A DNA stretch of 64,000 nucleotides from Acidobacteriota bacterium (GCA_003224905.1 QIAA01000052.1:1-64000), one strand, 5' to 3'; shown: positions 1-9,304, counted from the stretch's first letter. Made by a program: numbers and translations. Notes: generated from the letters alone by a model not told the origin.

Positions 1-1
1 A

Positions 2-130
2 TGGCTGGGGAAGGCTTACGAAGCGCATGACTCAGGCTTGGTTGCAATCAAAACCGACTCAGACTTTGACAGTCTTCATTCCGATTCGAGGTTTGCTAAT
101 CTTCTTCGCCGCATGAAACTCCCGGATTGA
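2..130 (+). CDS. C-terminal end of a TPR-repeat protein (partial)
   Basis: The window opens inside this gene. Frame 2 reads an uninterrupted 42-residue tail ending in TGA at 128-130. It has the WLxKAYEAHD...LVAIKTDSDFDSL...RFANLLRRMKLP pattern that closes many acidobacterial TPR proteins, often those with an N-terminal winged-helix or kinase domain. Nothing can be said about the N-terminal effector domain, which lies outside the window. The identification rests on the recognisable last TPR helix pair and the terminal LLRRM motif. Confidence 0.7.
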   Translation, partial: WLGKAYEAHDSGLVAIKTDSDFDSLHSDSRFANLLRRMKLPD

Positions 131-491
131 TTCGCCTTACTGGCTGAACGGCTATGCATCCCGCAACAACATGCATAAACCCGCATCCTGCGGAGGTGTC
201 AGTCGGCGTCTCGCTTCTAAGATACCAGGTAATCACTCCCGGTTTGTCGGCTACTCTTCCATAACCTGATTGGGGAAGGTTTGTCCGTCATTCACTAAAT
301 GATCTATGAGCGAGCGATTTCCCAATGCGCGATTGCTGCCTCGCCAGCAGGTCTCTTCTTACCTCGACGGACTTACAGATAGCCTGAATCGTCGGTCTTG
401 CAAAAAAACGACGGAATCTGCAGGTTGAAATGCGAGGCGTAACGTTCTTTAATGTGGGCGCAGGATTTTCACGACTCAACGAGGGGAAGCC
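131..491. other. Intergenic region between TPR protein and permease
   Basis: No convincing gene is seen. A minus-strand frame across 288-497 has the composition of a chance ORF and is rejected. The only useful signal is GAGGGG at 481-486, seven bases or so before codon ACG at 492, which looks like the ribosome-binding site of the following permease gene. The open frame of the permease begins after a TAA at 450-452. Confidence 0.5.
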
Positions 492-2966
492 ACGCACGCA
501 CTTGCACAGGATCTCCGCTTTGCCTATCGCCAGCTGAGGAAGACACCTGGGTTCACACTCATCATCGTTCTCACCCTGGGTCTAGGGATTGGTAGCACTA
601 CTGCCATATTCTCCCTCGTGCATGGCGTACTTCTGCGTCCTCTGCCATTCTTCCGCCCTGATCGCCTCGTCGTGTTGGGAGATCATCTGGGCGATCACCC
701 GAGCACTTCCGTCACTGCTCGTGAGATCGGAACATACGGGAGTTCGACTGAAGCTTTCTCCGACACTGGAGGCTACATCGATGCAAGCTATGAACTCTCC
801 GGCGGCGCAACTCCAGAACAGGTCAATGCTGCTCGCTTTACATCGGGCGTCTTCTCAACCCTCGGCGTTTCCCCGACCGTTGGCCGCACTTTTACACAAC
901 AGGAGGAGAACGACCACGAGCCGGTCGCAGTCATCAGTTACGGCCTGTGGCTAGACCGTTATCACGCCGACCCACACGTGGTCGGAACCTCGATTGGCCT
1001 CGATCGTAAGACGTACTCGATCGTCGGCGTGATGCCTCGCAGTTTTGAATTTCCCCCAACGGCAGGACACCTCGACCAGGCACAGCTTTGGGTGCCCATG
1101 AGCCTGACACCCGACGAACTTTCTGACGAGCATGCTGGATTTTGGGGATATCACATGGTTGCTCGGCTTAAAGAGGGCGTTAGTCTCTCGCAAGCCGCAC
1201 ACGATGCCGACCGTGTAGCCCGGCAGATCATGCACAATCTTCCGGTGGCCCAGTCAGCCATTCACATCCGCGGTGACGTCACGCCATTGCTCGAATACGA
1301 GGTTTCAGAGGTTCGGCCGTTGCTGAGGATCTTCTTTCTAGCGGTTTCCGTCGTGCTGCTAATAGCCTGCGCCAACGTAGCCGGACTTCTACTGGTCCGG
1401 GCCATCCGGCGGCGCAGCGAATACGCAGTTCGGCTAGCACTGGGCGCTGGCGCTTCCGCAATTATCCGTCAGTCCGCATTTGAGGGCTTGCTGCTCGGCG
1501 TGACCGGTGGACTATTAGGCCTGCTATTCGCGGCGACTGCCATCCGAACCACCCTAAGCGTCATGCCTGACTCCATGCCGCGCATCGACTCCATCAGCAT
1601 GGATGCAACCGTCACTGGTTTCGCCCTTCTCCTCGCCGTAGCAACGGGCGTTCTCTGCAGCCTTGCTCCTGCGTTCGCTGCCCTTAGAACGGACCTGACA
1701 GAAAGCCTCAAGGAAGGGGTTCGGACCGGCACTGGCAGCTCACATCATACGTGGTTACGTTCAGGCCTCGTCGTTTGCGAAATCGCCGTCGCTCTGATGC
1801 TGCTCATTACGTCCGGTACTTTCCTGCGCAGCTTTCAGAAGATGCGCGCCGTCAACCCAGGATTCCGTCCAGATCATGTCTTGATCGGTGGCTATCAATT
1901 GCCTCTCCGGCAATACCCCACCACCGCTTCTGCCGACGCGTTTGGTAGTGAGGTCTTGGCCCGGCTCTCGAACAAACCAGGTGTCGTGGCTGTCGGCATG
2001 ACTAACGCCGCACCTGCAACCGGCTCATACCCAAAAACTGCATATACCTTGGAGGGGCAGCCCGCAGACAGTTGGAAACTGGAGTTCGCTGACTTTGCAG
2101 TTATTTCCGGTAACTACCTTCACGCCATGGGTATTCCGCTACTTGATGGTCGCTACTTCACCACAGGCGACCGCTCTGGTTCAACCCCCGTTGTGATCGT
2201 GAATGAATCTATGGCGAAACGTTGCTGGCCAAGTCAGCGGGCCATCGGCAAGCGTTTCCACGCCGGGGGTCCGCAAATGAAACTCCCATGGGCAACTGTG
2301 GTTGGCGTTGTTGCTGATACAAAAATGGGTTCCCGCGACGAACCTAGCGAGGACCAGTGGTATATGCCTATGGAACAGCCCGAAACCATATACGGCTCTG
2401 GTCAAACCGGAAAGCTCAGTGACCCAGGCGGTGGATACATAACTGTACGTTCCGCGCTTCCATCCGAGCAGATGATTCATACGCTACGGTCAACCGTTTC
2501 TGAAATCGATCCTCTCCTCGCACTGCAACAGGTACAGCCGATGAATGAGGCCATCTCGAATGTGGAAGCGCCACGGCGATTCAATACCAGTCTCATCGCT
2601 GGCTTTGCGCTGGGCGCTCTCCTGCTTGCCCTCACGGGAATCTATGCGGTGATCGCCTTCTCCGTATCGCTGCGCACGCACGAGATCGCAATCCGAATGG
2701 CCCTTGGCGCCCAGCGCAACGGGATTGCAACACTCGTTTTGGTTTCGGGCGCTAAGCTAGCATTGCTCGGGTGCAGTCTCGGTGTGCTGGTCTCGCTAGG
2801 AGTGTCGCGAATAATTCAGTCATTGCTCTTCGAGGTCAGCGCATCTGACCCGATAATCTACCTCGCCGGTGCCCTTATTATGATGATCACGGCGCTTCTC
2901 GCATCGGCGCTTCCCGCAAAGCGTGCTGCCTCTGTGAACCCAATCGTCTCTCTTCGCTCGATTTAG
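492..2966 (+). CDS. ADOP-type duplicated ABC permease (MacB/FtsX family)
   Basis: Integral membrane protein of the acidobacterial duplicated orphan permease type: N-terminal helix ([17 protein letters not shown]), MacB periplasmic core domain, a first FtsX block with three helices around 1320-1700 ([19 protein letters not shown]...RLALGAG), a second periplasmic domain, and a second FtsX block near 2580-2960 ([11 protein letters not shown]). About 824 residues when read from 492, the usual length for the family. Conserved coding continues upstream of the first standard start (GTG at 618), and no ATG, GTG or TTG occurs in this frame between the TAA at 450 and 618. Codon 492 is ACG, preceded by GAGGGG, so the original start was probably ATG at 492. 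Substrate unknown; no ATPase partner is adjacent. Confidence 0.85.
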   Translation, partial: THALAQDLRFAYRQLRKTPGFTLIIVLTLGLGIGSTTAIFSLVHGVLLRPLPFFRPDRLVVLGDHLGDHPSTSVTAREIGTYGSSTEAFSDTGGYIDASYELSGGATPEQVNAARFTSGVFSTLGVSPTVGRTFTQQEENDHEPVAVISYGLWLDRYHADPHVVGTSIGLDRKTYSIVGVMPRSFEFPPTAGHLDQAQLWVPMSLTPDELSDEHAGFWGYHMVARLKEGVSLSQAAHDADRVARQIMHNLPVAQSAIHIRGDVTPLLEYEVSEVRPLLRIFFLAVSVVLLIACANVAGLLLVRAIRRRSEYAVRLALGAGASAIIRQSAFEGLLLGVTGGLLGLLFAATAIRTTLSVMPDSMPRIDSISMDATVTGFALLLAVATGVLCSLAPAFAALRTDLTESLKEGVRTGTGSSHHTWLRSGLVVCEIAVALMLLITSGTFLRSFQKMRAVNPGFRPDHVLIGGYQLPLRQYPTTASADAFGSEVLARLSNKPGVVAVGMTNAAPATGSYPKTAYTLEGQPADSWKLEFADFAVISGNYLHAMGIPLLDGRYFTTGDRSGSTPVVIVNESMAKRCWPSQRAIGKRFHAGGPQMKLPWATVVGVVADTKMGSRDEPSEDQWYMPMEQPETIYGSGQTGKLSDPGGGYITVRSALPSEQMIHTLRSTVSEIDPLLALQQVQPMNEAISNVEAPRRFNTSLIAGFALGALLLALTGIYAVIAFSVSLRTHEIAIRMALGAQRNGIATLVLVSGAKLALLGCSLGVLVSLGVSRIIQSLLFEVSASDPIIYLAGALIMMITALLASALPAKRAASVNPIVSLRSI

Positions 2967-3214
2967 ACGTTCAAGGAACAATGCCCTTCGCCATCCCCGA
3001 GGACTCAATATATACAGGTGTTCTTTAGGGCTGCCGCGATGCTCCGAACGGATAGTCGGCCACACGGAAACAACCTGTGATTCTTTTGTCATCTCTGCTA
3101 ACAGCATTCCAAACCGAGAGCTGAACATCCGCATCCGCTCCTGAAGCGAATGCGCCTACCCACTCGTTCCGGACTATCCGGGAATCAACCCTCTTCAGAA
3201 AGGAAGGGAGACTC

Positions 3215-3598
3215 ATGTTCGGTTACATGAAAGCGGAACCAATCTTGACCTTGAAGCCCGACTCTTCAGTTGACGAAGCCGTCCAAATTCTTGTCACTGC
3301 CACCGAGGGTGCACAGCCGGTCCGATGGCTGGAGTTCCGATCAGCAATCCTGTTGTGCGTAACCGTCACAACTGAACCCAACTCTGGCGCCTTTTATGTT
3401 TTGAACCGCAAGCGCGGCGTGTGGCTCTGGATTGACTTTGAGGGCGAGGCGTACGGCGGGTACAGCGTCAGCGACTTTGATCTCCTTGTGCACGAGTATG
3501 ACTTCCTCAGCCTGGTAGAACGTCCTGGGCTGTTGAGGGCCGGTTCCGGATGGATTCTCGAACCTGGAAAGCCCGCCGAGATGGCACTTAACGCCTGA
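3215..3598 (+). CDS. Hypothetical protein, 127 aa
   Basis: I do not recognise a family. The ATG follows GGAAGGGAG at good spacing, and the composition is that of a soluble, mildly acidic protein with a central aromatic-rich part (GVWLWIDFEGEAYGGYSV). No signal peptide or membrane segment is seen. It is the first gene of the accessory block. Its gene-like composition and clean ribosome-binding site support a real gene. Confidence 0.6.
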   Translation: MFGYMKAEPILTLKPDSSVDEAVQILVTATEGAQPVRWLEFRSAILLCVTVTTEPNSGAFYVLNRKRGVWLWIDFEGEAYGGYSVSDFDLLVHEYDFLSLVERPGLLRAGSGWILEPGKPAEMALNA

Positions 3599-3801
3599 CA
3601 GGAGAGGCTTTCACGGCCGTTTGACAGAAATCGAGTCCTGGAATATCTACACACAGCCACCGTGACCAAACCCCCATGCGAAAGGAGGTGGACGGTGAGT
3701 CGCCGATGCGTGGCAAGCAGAACTTTGGCTTGCTCCGTGTACCTTGCTCGGTGACTTTTGGCGCTCGTGACGCAGCCTGACGAATCTCAGCGGGAAGATC
3801 T

Positions 3802-4140
3802 TTGCCTGCGGTGAACCGCGTCAGTTCATCTTCGGAGAGTTTCTTGACACTGCCGCGCCAGCAACGGCGCCGCCAGAAAAATCCAGAGGTGGCCGCCTCG
3901 CCTGCGTCAGCCACCGCGGCCCGCCGGACCCCTTTTCCCCATGTCGGCAAGACAAGAATTGTCGGCAAGAACTACATCACTCGCTGTCCCTCATGTGCCC
4001 AGGCTGGCCACGACCGTGGCGGCGACAACCTCGCAATCCTTGTGTCCGATCCCCGCTTTTACGTGTGCTGGGCGGGCTGCCGCAAAGAGATGATCCGAGC
4101 GGCGATCGGGCACCCAATCCCTGTTCGTCAGACTGCTTGA
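3802..4140 (+). CDS. CHC2-like zinc-finger protein (plasmid type), N-terminus rearranged
   Basis: The C-terminal half reads NYITRCPSC...HDRGGDNLAIL...FYVCWAGCRKEMI. A CxxC pair followed by C-x3-C resembles the zinc-binding domain of DnaG-type primases; it may bind nucleic acid in replication or repair of the element. The first 15 or so residues (from TTG 3802) are low-complexity and not family-like. The opposite strand of about 3760-3850 encodes a much more protein-like segment (KKLSEDELTRF, then DLPAEIRQAASRA). Joined in inverted orientation it would run in frame into LPRQQRRRQKNPEV of this gene. I infer that the native N-terminus was flipped by a small inversion, so the present gene is probably damaged. 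Confidence 0.55.
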   Translation: MPAVNRVSSSSESFLTLPRQQRRRQKNPEVAASPASATAARRTPFPHVGKTRIVGKNYITRCPSCAQAGHDRGGDNLAILVSDPRFYVCWAGCRKEMIRAAIGHPIPVRQTA

Positions 4141-4164
4141 AGCCAAATGAAAGGAGCGACGTTT

Positions 4165-4849
4165 ATGGCGAGACAACAGTTCACAGGCGCTGCGGGGCTG
4201 GCATTGCCGCGGAGGGCGGTGAGAATCCTCAAGGAGTTAGGCATCTTTGGACACCCTCTCGTGAGTGTCGAGCACCAACAATTGGCGCAACGCTATGTGT
4301 TGCGCGGCTTGGAGTCGGGCGGTTGTGTGGGAGATGTAGGGCGTTATGTAACGTTTCCCGACGAAGAAGGGCGACCGCTCGAATACTTCCACCCAGTCGA
4401 GGCAATCGGCGTCAATGGCCTGCATGCAGTTGTCATCTCAGGCATTCGTTCGCGTGGACATGCTTCGAAAAGGTGCGACCTACGAAGTCCTGCTCTCGCG
4501 TCACAGGCTCAGTTCAGTTGAAAACGGTCACCGACCGGCAATTGAAACCGAGATCCTCTTTCGCGGTATCCATGGACGGCTTGAACTGGATCTGCGCGGG
4601 AAAGACAAAACTCAAGCCGGCAGGGTGGCGCCGGCGTTCTATTCGTTGGCAGGGGAAGCTGTTCCTATTCCTGATAGGTTCCTGCCAGTAATGCGTGCTG
4701 CGACGAAAGCGGTCAATTGTAGAGGCTGCTCCCACACGCACTACTTGCGAAAGCCGGTGTCCCGGCCCATGAATGCGAGCGGCAGTTTTGCGACCGACAG
4801 TGCTGTCGGCGGTGCCAGCCTCGTGGCCACACAATCGAGCGAAGTCTAA
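4165..4849 (+). pseudogene. Frameshifted hypothetical protein of the accessory block
   Basis: Starts at ATG 4165 behind AAAGGAG. It reads about 90 residues in one frame (LPRRAVRILKELG..., VGRYVTFPDEEGRPLEYFHPVEAIG) to the codons for HAVVI near 4434, after which that frame becomes non-protein-like and stops at 4521. The +1 frame takes over with QAFVRVDMLRKGATYEVLL and continues to 4849. Both halves have natural composition and meet with almost no overlap, so this is one gene of about 225 residues split by a single indel near 4435. Family not recognised. Confidence 0.6.
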
Positions 4850-4907
4850 AGTTCCTTCATGAGTCTAGCTTCCTTGTGGACCTAAGTTCTGAAATCGGAG
4901 GCGAGAG

Positions 4908-5205
4908 ATGCGAATGAAGGCCAAGCGGATTTCCCTGGTCGTTTGCCTGTTTCTCTTCTTGTTCGTAGTGATTGGAAAATGCGTTGCACCTCAATCCGGC
5001 AGGAGCTTTTCTTGCAGCGGCTACAGGCACGCCGTTGCTGATTTACGTTTTCAATCAGCGCTCAGCCGAAACAACTGCGAACGAACGAACCGGGCAATTC
5101 TTACGAGGTGCTGTTCGCGCCGATGGCCGCGATCGAGGGCACGGCGATCGTTCTGCTGATTGGAGGACCAATCTGCCAGCAGGCAGTAGTTTGGTTTGAG
5201 GTTGC
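4908..5205 (+). pseudogene. Decayed small membrane protein
   Basis: ATG 4908 follows GGAGGCGAG. A hydrophobic N-terminal helix (ISLVVCLFLFLFVVIG) is in frame 0, the continuation (AGAFLAAATGTPLLIYVFNQ) in frame +1 and a further hydrophobic stretch (EVLFAPMAAIEGTAIVLLIGG) in frame +2. The three parts add up to a protein of roughly 100 residues with two or three membrane helices, broken by two indels near 4972 and 5100. Family unknown; the exact 3' end is unclear because the last frame runs into the next gene. Confidence 0.45.
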
Positions 5206-6844
5206 GTGTCTTCACCAAGCGATGAGACGATGCCGGAAACCCGGACCGATGAGCAAGAGCAGTCGATTGAATCTGCCACGGTTTCTTTCGCGGCACGACA
5301 CTGGCCCGTGCCGTCGCTATCGGACTTTGCCTTCCTGATCCCGATCGTTGTGTTGTTCTGGTGCACGACGGAAGTCAGTTGGCTCCTCACCGACTCTGAT
5401 ACGGGATGGCACATCCGAACGGGGGAATCGATTCTGAGCACCGGCCGCGTCCCAGCGGTCGACATCTTTTCCTTCACAAAACCGGAGTCACAATGGTTCG
5501 CGTGGGAGTGGCTGTCCGATGTGCTCATGGCAGCGGTTCACCACTTTGCTGGATTGGGAGGACTCGTACTGGCGAGCTTCTTTCTCCTTGGGTTCACGTC
5601 GACTTGTGTCTATGAGAACGCAATTGAAGAATCCGGCCATCGACTGATTGCAATAGTCCTGACGGCGTTGGCCATGGCGGCGAGTACGATTCACTGGCTT
5701 GTCCGACCGCACCTCGTGACGCCGCTCTTGGCGGCATTGTTCTTGTGGATCCTCATCCGAGTACAAAGAGACGGCAAGACGCGCTGGCTGTTGGTTTTGC
5801 CGCCACTCACAATCCTTTGGGTCAATTTGCACGGAGGCTTCTTCGTAGGCATCGTTTTATTGATCACCTACGGCTTGGGATCTGTAGCCGAAGAATTGCT
5901 CCAAGGGAACGGGTGTCACGCGTGGCAGCATGGGCGAAGCTATGCTTTGACCGCTGCGGCATGCGCAGTTGCGAGCCTTATCAATCCGTATGGATATCGT
6001 CTGCATCTCCACGTTGCGCAATATCTTGGCGCATCCTTCTACTTACAGCGGATCAGTGAATTCCAGTCCGTCGATTTCCACTCGTTCACCGCGGGTTATT
6101 TCGAGACGCTCCTCGTGCTCGCCATGGCGGCAGCTTTCTGGCACCTGAGATCGGGGAAACTGGTGCAAGTGACGTTGTTACTTAGCTGGTCGCACATGGC
6201 TCTGTTCTCCGTACGAAACATCCCGATCTTCGCGGTCGTTGCCGTGCCCGGAGTTGCCTTGGCGTTGCGTGAGTCGTTGGAGCACGTGCGCTCGCAAAGT
6301 TCTCTACGATGACTGTGGATGTTCCGCTCGAACCTCGCAGAATTGGAAGCCGGATTTCAGGTCATCGCCAGCAGTCACAAGCGAGACCGCTGGCATCTTC
6401 TGCCCTGTTTGACTCTTCTCGTGCTGGCGGTGCTTTTCATGCACCCAGGTCGTGTGAAGGCCTTGCGCGCTGAGTTCGACCGCAGTCGTTTTCCGGCCGA
6501 TGCGGCGACTTTTCTTTCTGGACAACAAACAGACCACTCAATCCGGTTGTATTCAAGCTGGCAGTGGGGTGGGTATCTGATCTACCGCCTTTGGCCTTCG
6601 CTCAGGGTCTTTGATGACGGGCGCACAGACTTCTACGGCCCGCCCTGCGTTTGTCGAAGAAGGACTGCAAGTTTGGGACGCATGCCCGGACTGGGCTGGT
6701 ATCTTCGCGCGGTACCGCGTGAACGCCGCGCTCCTTCCGGTGGATTCGGCCCTGGCCACTGTATTGCACGAGAGACGAGACTGGAAGCTTGTCTACAAGG
6801 ACCGGATTGCAGTGTTGTTTAAGAAGAGTGATGACGGCAAGTGA
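5206..6844 (+). pseudogene. Multi-pass GT-C-like membrane protein, broken by a stop and a frameshift
   Basis: From GTG 5206 this reads as a polytopic membrane protein with about ten hydrophobic helices. An early conserved loop DTGWHIRTGE...VDIFSFT...WFAWEWLSD is the layout of GT-C-like membrane glycosyltransferase relatives common in Acidobacteriota (family link is inferred). An in-frame TGA at 6310-6312 interrupts it; the same frame then resumes (MFRSNLAELEAG... a further helix, then WGGYLIYRLWPSLRVFDDGR). Near 6640 the reading shifts to another frame (PAFVEEGLQVWDACPDW...VLFKKSDDGK), ending at 6844. Intact length would be about 545 residues. One nonsense change plus one indel make a functional product unlikely. 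Confidence 0.65.
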
Positions 6845-7007
6845 CGCTTTCATGACGTATCAACGAGGTTGCCATGCCAGAATTGAAGGAGGTTTTGAGT
6901 ATCGAGAGGGAGCGAAAATCGTGCCGTGGACGCGGGCAAACCAAGCGGCGACGGTTCCGTGGAGCTGCGCGGAACACCGGCCAGCGCGCGGCAGCTGCCG
7001 CGCCTTG

Positions 7008-7397
7008 TCAGGCCGCAGAGAGCGCACTGATCGTAACGTAATATCCGTCAGGACCTCGAAGCGAGAACTCCCTGGTTTGAGTGTTCGGATTCACGTGTGG
7101 CTCCGCTTCGAGTCGAGTAACGAGAGCGCGTGCCCTTTGAAGCGCCAAGTCGAAATCATCGACACGGAAGAACAACAGGAGGCCGTTGCCGGGTGTCCCG
7201 TGATCGGGGCTCATCAATGAGGGATGCTCGTGGGCGCCCCACTCGTGGAGGCAGAGCAAGACGGTTCCATCTGAATCGAGGATTTGCCCAAAGTAATCAT
7301 GGGCAGGAAGGGTAACCGGCTGACCGAATAGCGCCTGGTACCATTTCAAGCTGTCCGGCACGTCGCCTACCCCTATGATCGCCCACGTGCGCTTCAT
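7008..7397 (-). CDS. VOC/glyoxalase-superfamily protein
   Basis: A 129-residue single VOC (bleomycin resistance/dioxygenase-like) protein: WAIIGVGDVPDSLKWYQALFG at the N-terminus, a central GNGLLLFFRVDDFDLAL, and EFSLRGPDGYYVTIS at the C-terminus, the typical beta-alpha-beta-beta-beta pattern of a half-domain that dimerises. VOC enzymes use divalent metals for diverse reactions or bind small molecules; no specific substrate can be inferred. It lies opposite to the surrounding accessory genes and appears intact. Confidence 0.8.
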   Translation of the reverse strand: MKRTWAIIGVGDVPDSLKWYQALFGQPVTLPAHDYFGQILDSDGTVLLCLHEWGAHEHPSLMSPDHGTPGNGLLLFFRVDDFDLALQRARALVTRLEAEPHVNPNTQTREFSLRGPDGYYVTISALSAA

Positions 7398-7500
7398 GGC
7401 TCCCCCTCTGCGGACTAATTCCTGTTTAGACCGACCTGATACAACCGGTCACCACTGAAAAGATCTGTGGAAACCTCTCCACTTCGGAGAGCCATAGATA

Positions 7501-7555
7501 GGGACGGGCGCGCAACGTTTCAAATCCGTTTTTCAGACTGTTGAGTGCCCGTCCC
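7501..7555. repeat. Inverted repeat with 9-bp perfect arms
   Basis: GGGACGGGC at 7501-7509 and its exact reverse complement GCCCGTCCC at 7547-7555 are separated by 37 bases. The repeat lies 68 bases upstream of the first PRTRC gene. It could be an operator or a DNA/RNA structure for the PRTRC operon. There is no T-run to make it a simple terminator on either strand. Confidence 0.5.
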
Positions 7556-7622
7556 GGCGCTTCCCGAGAATCCCGCTGTCACCCCCCTGCAACATCACCA
7601 CACGCTTAAGTAAGGAGGAATC

Positions 7623-8075
7623 GTGTTTGTTGAACTCGTTCCGTTGCTCAAAGATCGGAGCCTGCTCATTACCGTCGTCAGCATTGACGGGGAGCTTAAG
7701 GTTAACTTCATTCCCGCGAAAGCGAAAGAAGGCGAAGAACAGGCTTTGACCACGCCTCTCAGCTTTACGGGCTCAGCCGAGGAGTTGGATGTGGAGCTTG
7801 GCAGTCATCTCGCCAGCTACGCGCAGTCGCACCTGGAGTTGCGCAATACGTTGGCCGAGGCGCAGGCGGAGATGGATGCGGCAGCCAAGGCCGCGCGCCA
7901 GAGGGTGAAGACACCGCAGCAGACGGCGAAATCCGATACACCCATTAAGAAAGAGGAAACTTCGTCGCCGAGCGGAACAGGGATTGACAGGACACCCAAT
8001 CTGTTCGCGCCGCAGCCGCAAAGTCCGGCTACTGAGCCGCACGCGAAAGAAGAAGGAGGGCAGAGAACGCCATGA
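7623..8075 (+). CDS. PRTRC system protein E
   Basis: The N-terminal region VELVPLLKDRSLLITVVSIDGELKVNFIPAK, followed by PLSFTGSAEELD, matches the E protein of PRTRC cassettes (ParB-related, ThiF-related), which are carried on plasmids and integrated elements. The C-terminal third is a charged, low-complexity tail rich in E, K, P and T. Starts at GTG 7623 after AAGGAGGA and overlaps the next gene by ATGA. Molecular role unknown in the family; the cassette contains ubiquitin-system-like (E1/E2/Ub-fold) and ParB-like components. Confidence 0.85.
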   Translation: MFVELVPLLKDRSLLITVVSIDGELKVNFIPAKAKEGEEQALTTPLSFTGSAEELDVELGSHLASYAQSHLELRNTLAEAQAEMDAAAKAARQRVKTPQQTAKSDTPIKKEETSSPSGTGIDRTPNLFAPQPQSPATEPHAKEEGGQRTP

Positions 8076-8407
8076 TTGACGCCAAAGTATTGGCACGCAG
8101 CTTTACCTACAACAGCGTGAAGCTTCCGGATCCAGACCCGAGAATGACACCGGAAGAGGTCAAAGCCATCTACAGTCACCAATATCCCGAACTGACCACG
8201 GCTGCTATCACGGGCCCAGAAGCGTCTGGAGATCAACTGCAGTACAGCTTCGTTCGAGCGATCGGAACCAAGGGGTGCGCTCTAACCGAGGCGACGAGCG
8301 AGATGGATGTATTGACAATGTGCGCACATATATGTACACTGAGTGTGCGCACACCGGGAGGGGCTCATGCGTGGACCAGCAACGAAGCTAAGCAAAACCC
8401 GCGGTGA
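8072..8407 (+). CDS. PRTRC system protein C with run-on tail
   Basis: Residues 1-68 are a complete PRTRC protein C: ARSFTYNSVKLPDPDP, MTPEEVKAIYSHQYPELTTA, ending in FVRAIGTKG, which is where family members normally finish (ubiquitin-like beta-grasp fold, about 70-75 residues). Here the frame does not stop but runs on for about 43 residues through the promoter and start of the DUF1778/GNAT toxin-antitoxin pair. I infer that insertion of the pair removed the original stop. Translationally coupled to E by ATGA. Confidence 0.8.
   Translation: MIDAKVLARSFTYNSVKLPDPDPRMTPEEVKAIYSHQYPELTTAAITGPEASGDQLQYSFVRAIGTKGCALTEATSEMDVLTMCAHICTLSVRTPGGAHAWTSNEAKQNPR
8312..8354 (+). promoter_or_regulatory. 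Promoter and palindromic operators of the DUF1778/GNAT toxin-antitoxin pair
   Basis: A consensus -35 TTGACA (8312-8317), 17-bp spacer and TACACT -10 (8335-8340). The perfect palindrome TGTGCGCACA occurs twice, at 8319-8328 inside the spacer and at 8344-8353 over the likely transcription start, 25 bp apart. A third palindrome, ACATATATGT, covers 8326-8335. This is the layout expected for ribbon-helix-helix antitoxin autorepression. Confidence 0.75.
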
Positions 8408-8660
8408 AAACATCAATCTTCGTGTAAGTCGGGGGCAGAAATCGCTCATTGATCGAGCAGCGCAAGCGCTGGGCCGGAATCGCTCGGATTTCATGCTGGA
8501 AACGGCCTGCCGGGAAGCGGAAAGTGTCTTGCTTGACCGGCGCTACTTCGCTTTGCCGGAAGAAGAGTTCAGGCGGTTCACCGCCATGCTCGACAAACCT
8601 CCCGCAAGCAATCCGCGGCTGGCGCGACTCCTCAGAACCAAAGCGCCGTGGGACAAATGA
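8367..8660 (+). CDS. DUF1778 antitoxin (TacA-like)
   Basis: A 97-residue ribbon-helix-helix antitoxin: the INLRVSRGQKSLIDRAAQALGRNRSDFMLETA segment is the DUF1778 DNA-binding core, followed by a C-terminal toxin-binding tail (RRYFALPEEEFRRFTAMLDKPP). The start at ATG 8367 is chosen because GGGAGGGG precedes it directly; an upstream in-frame ATG (8343) lies within the operator. Stop overlaps the toxin start (ATGA). It should neutralise the GNAT toxin and repress the promoter just upstream. Confidence 0.9.
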   Translation: MRGPATKLSKTRGENINLRVSRGQKSLIDRAAQALGRNRSDFMLETACREAESVLLDRRYFALPEEEFRRFTAMLDKPPASNPRLARLLRTKAPWDK

Positions 8661-9178
8661 GTACGCCGAGTGATCGACTCAGCGCTCCAGAGAAGCTCTC
8701 CCCAGATCACGATCTCTCGCAATTCCAATGCGGAGAGGCAACCCTTGACGACTGGCTGAGAAAGCGTGCCCTCCACAATGAAGAGAGTGGTGCATCCCGA
8801 ACCTACGTTGTCTGCGTGGGAAGGCGAGTCTTAGCCTACTACGCCCTCGCGGTCGGGGCCGTGGCCCACGTTGACGCACCGGGCCGCGTACGGCGCAACA
8901 TGCCGGACCCTGTCCCAGTGATGGTGATTGGCCGACTTGCTATAGACCAGTCAATTCAGGGCCAAGGGATCGGTCCCGCCCTGCTGAGAGACGCCATTCT
9001 CCGCACATTGCAGGCAGCCGAGATTGCCGGCATCCGCGCCATACTCGTGCATGCAATCTCCGAGCGCGCAAAACGCTTCTACGAGAAATGGGGCTTTGTC
9101 TCGTCCCCGGTCGAGCCGTTGACGCTCATGATTACAGTGGCAGAGGCACGCAAGGCTGTCGCGGAAAAGTCTGAGTGA
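8657..9178 (+). CDS. GNAT-family toxin (TacT-like)
   Basis: A 173-residue GNAT acetyltransferase of the type paired with DUF1778 antitoxins, which acetylate the amino group of aminoacyl-tRNA and block translation (family knowledge). Visible features: the CGEATLDDWLRKRALHNEE N-terminus typical of these toxins, the acetyl-CoA loop QGQGIG (residues 101-106), and the C-terminal RFYEKWGF with the catalytic tyrosine. ATG 8657 overlaps the antitoxin stop. Appears intact. Confidence 0.9.
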   Translation: MSTPSDRLSAPEKLSPDHDLSQFQCGEATLDDWLRKRALHNEESGASRTYVVCVGRRVLAYYALAVGAVAHVDAPGRVRRNMPDPVPVMVIGRLAIDQSIQGQGIGPALLRDAILRTLQAAEIAGIRAILVHAISERAKRFYEKWGFVSSPVEPLTLMITVAEARKAVAEKSE

Positions 9179-9304
9179 AGACTCCCTGAATCGGCCCATC
9201 ACCGGACCTGCAATCGGTCTTCGTCGATAGCAGGCCGCCACTCCGGCAAACCTCTTCCGGTCGCGAGCGGCGGCCTGGCCCCCTCAAATCAGCCAGCGTG
9301 GATC

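Noticed and set aside
288-497. 69-codon minus-strand ORF upstream of the permease
   Set aside because: Arg/Ser-rich chance composition; it overlaps the conserved permease leader and has no ribosome-binding site.
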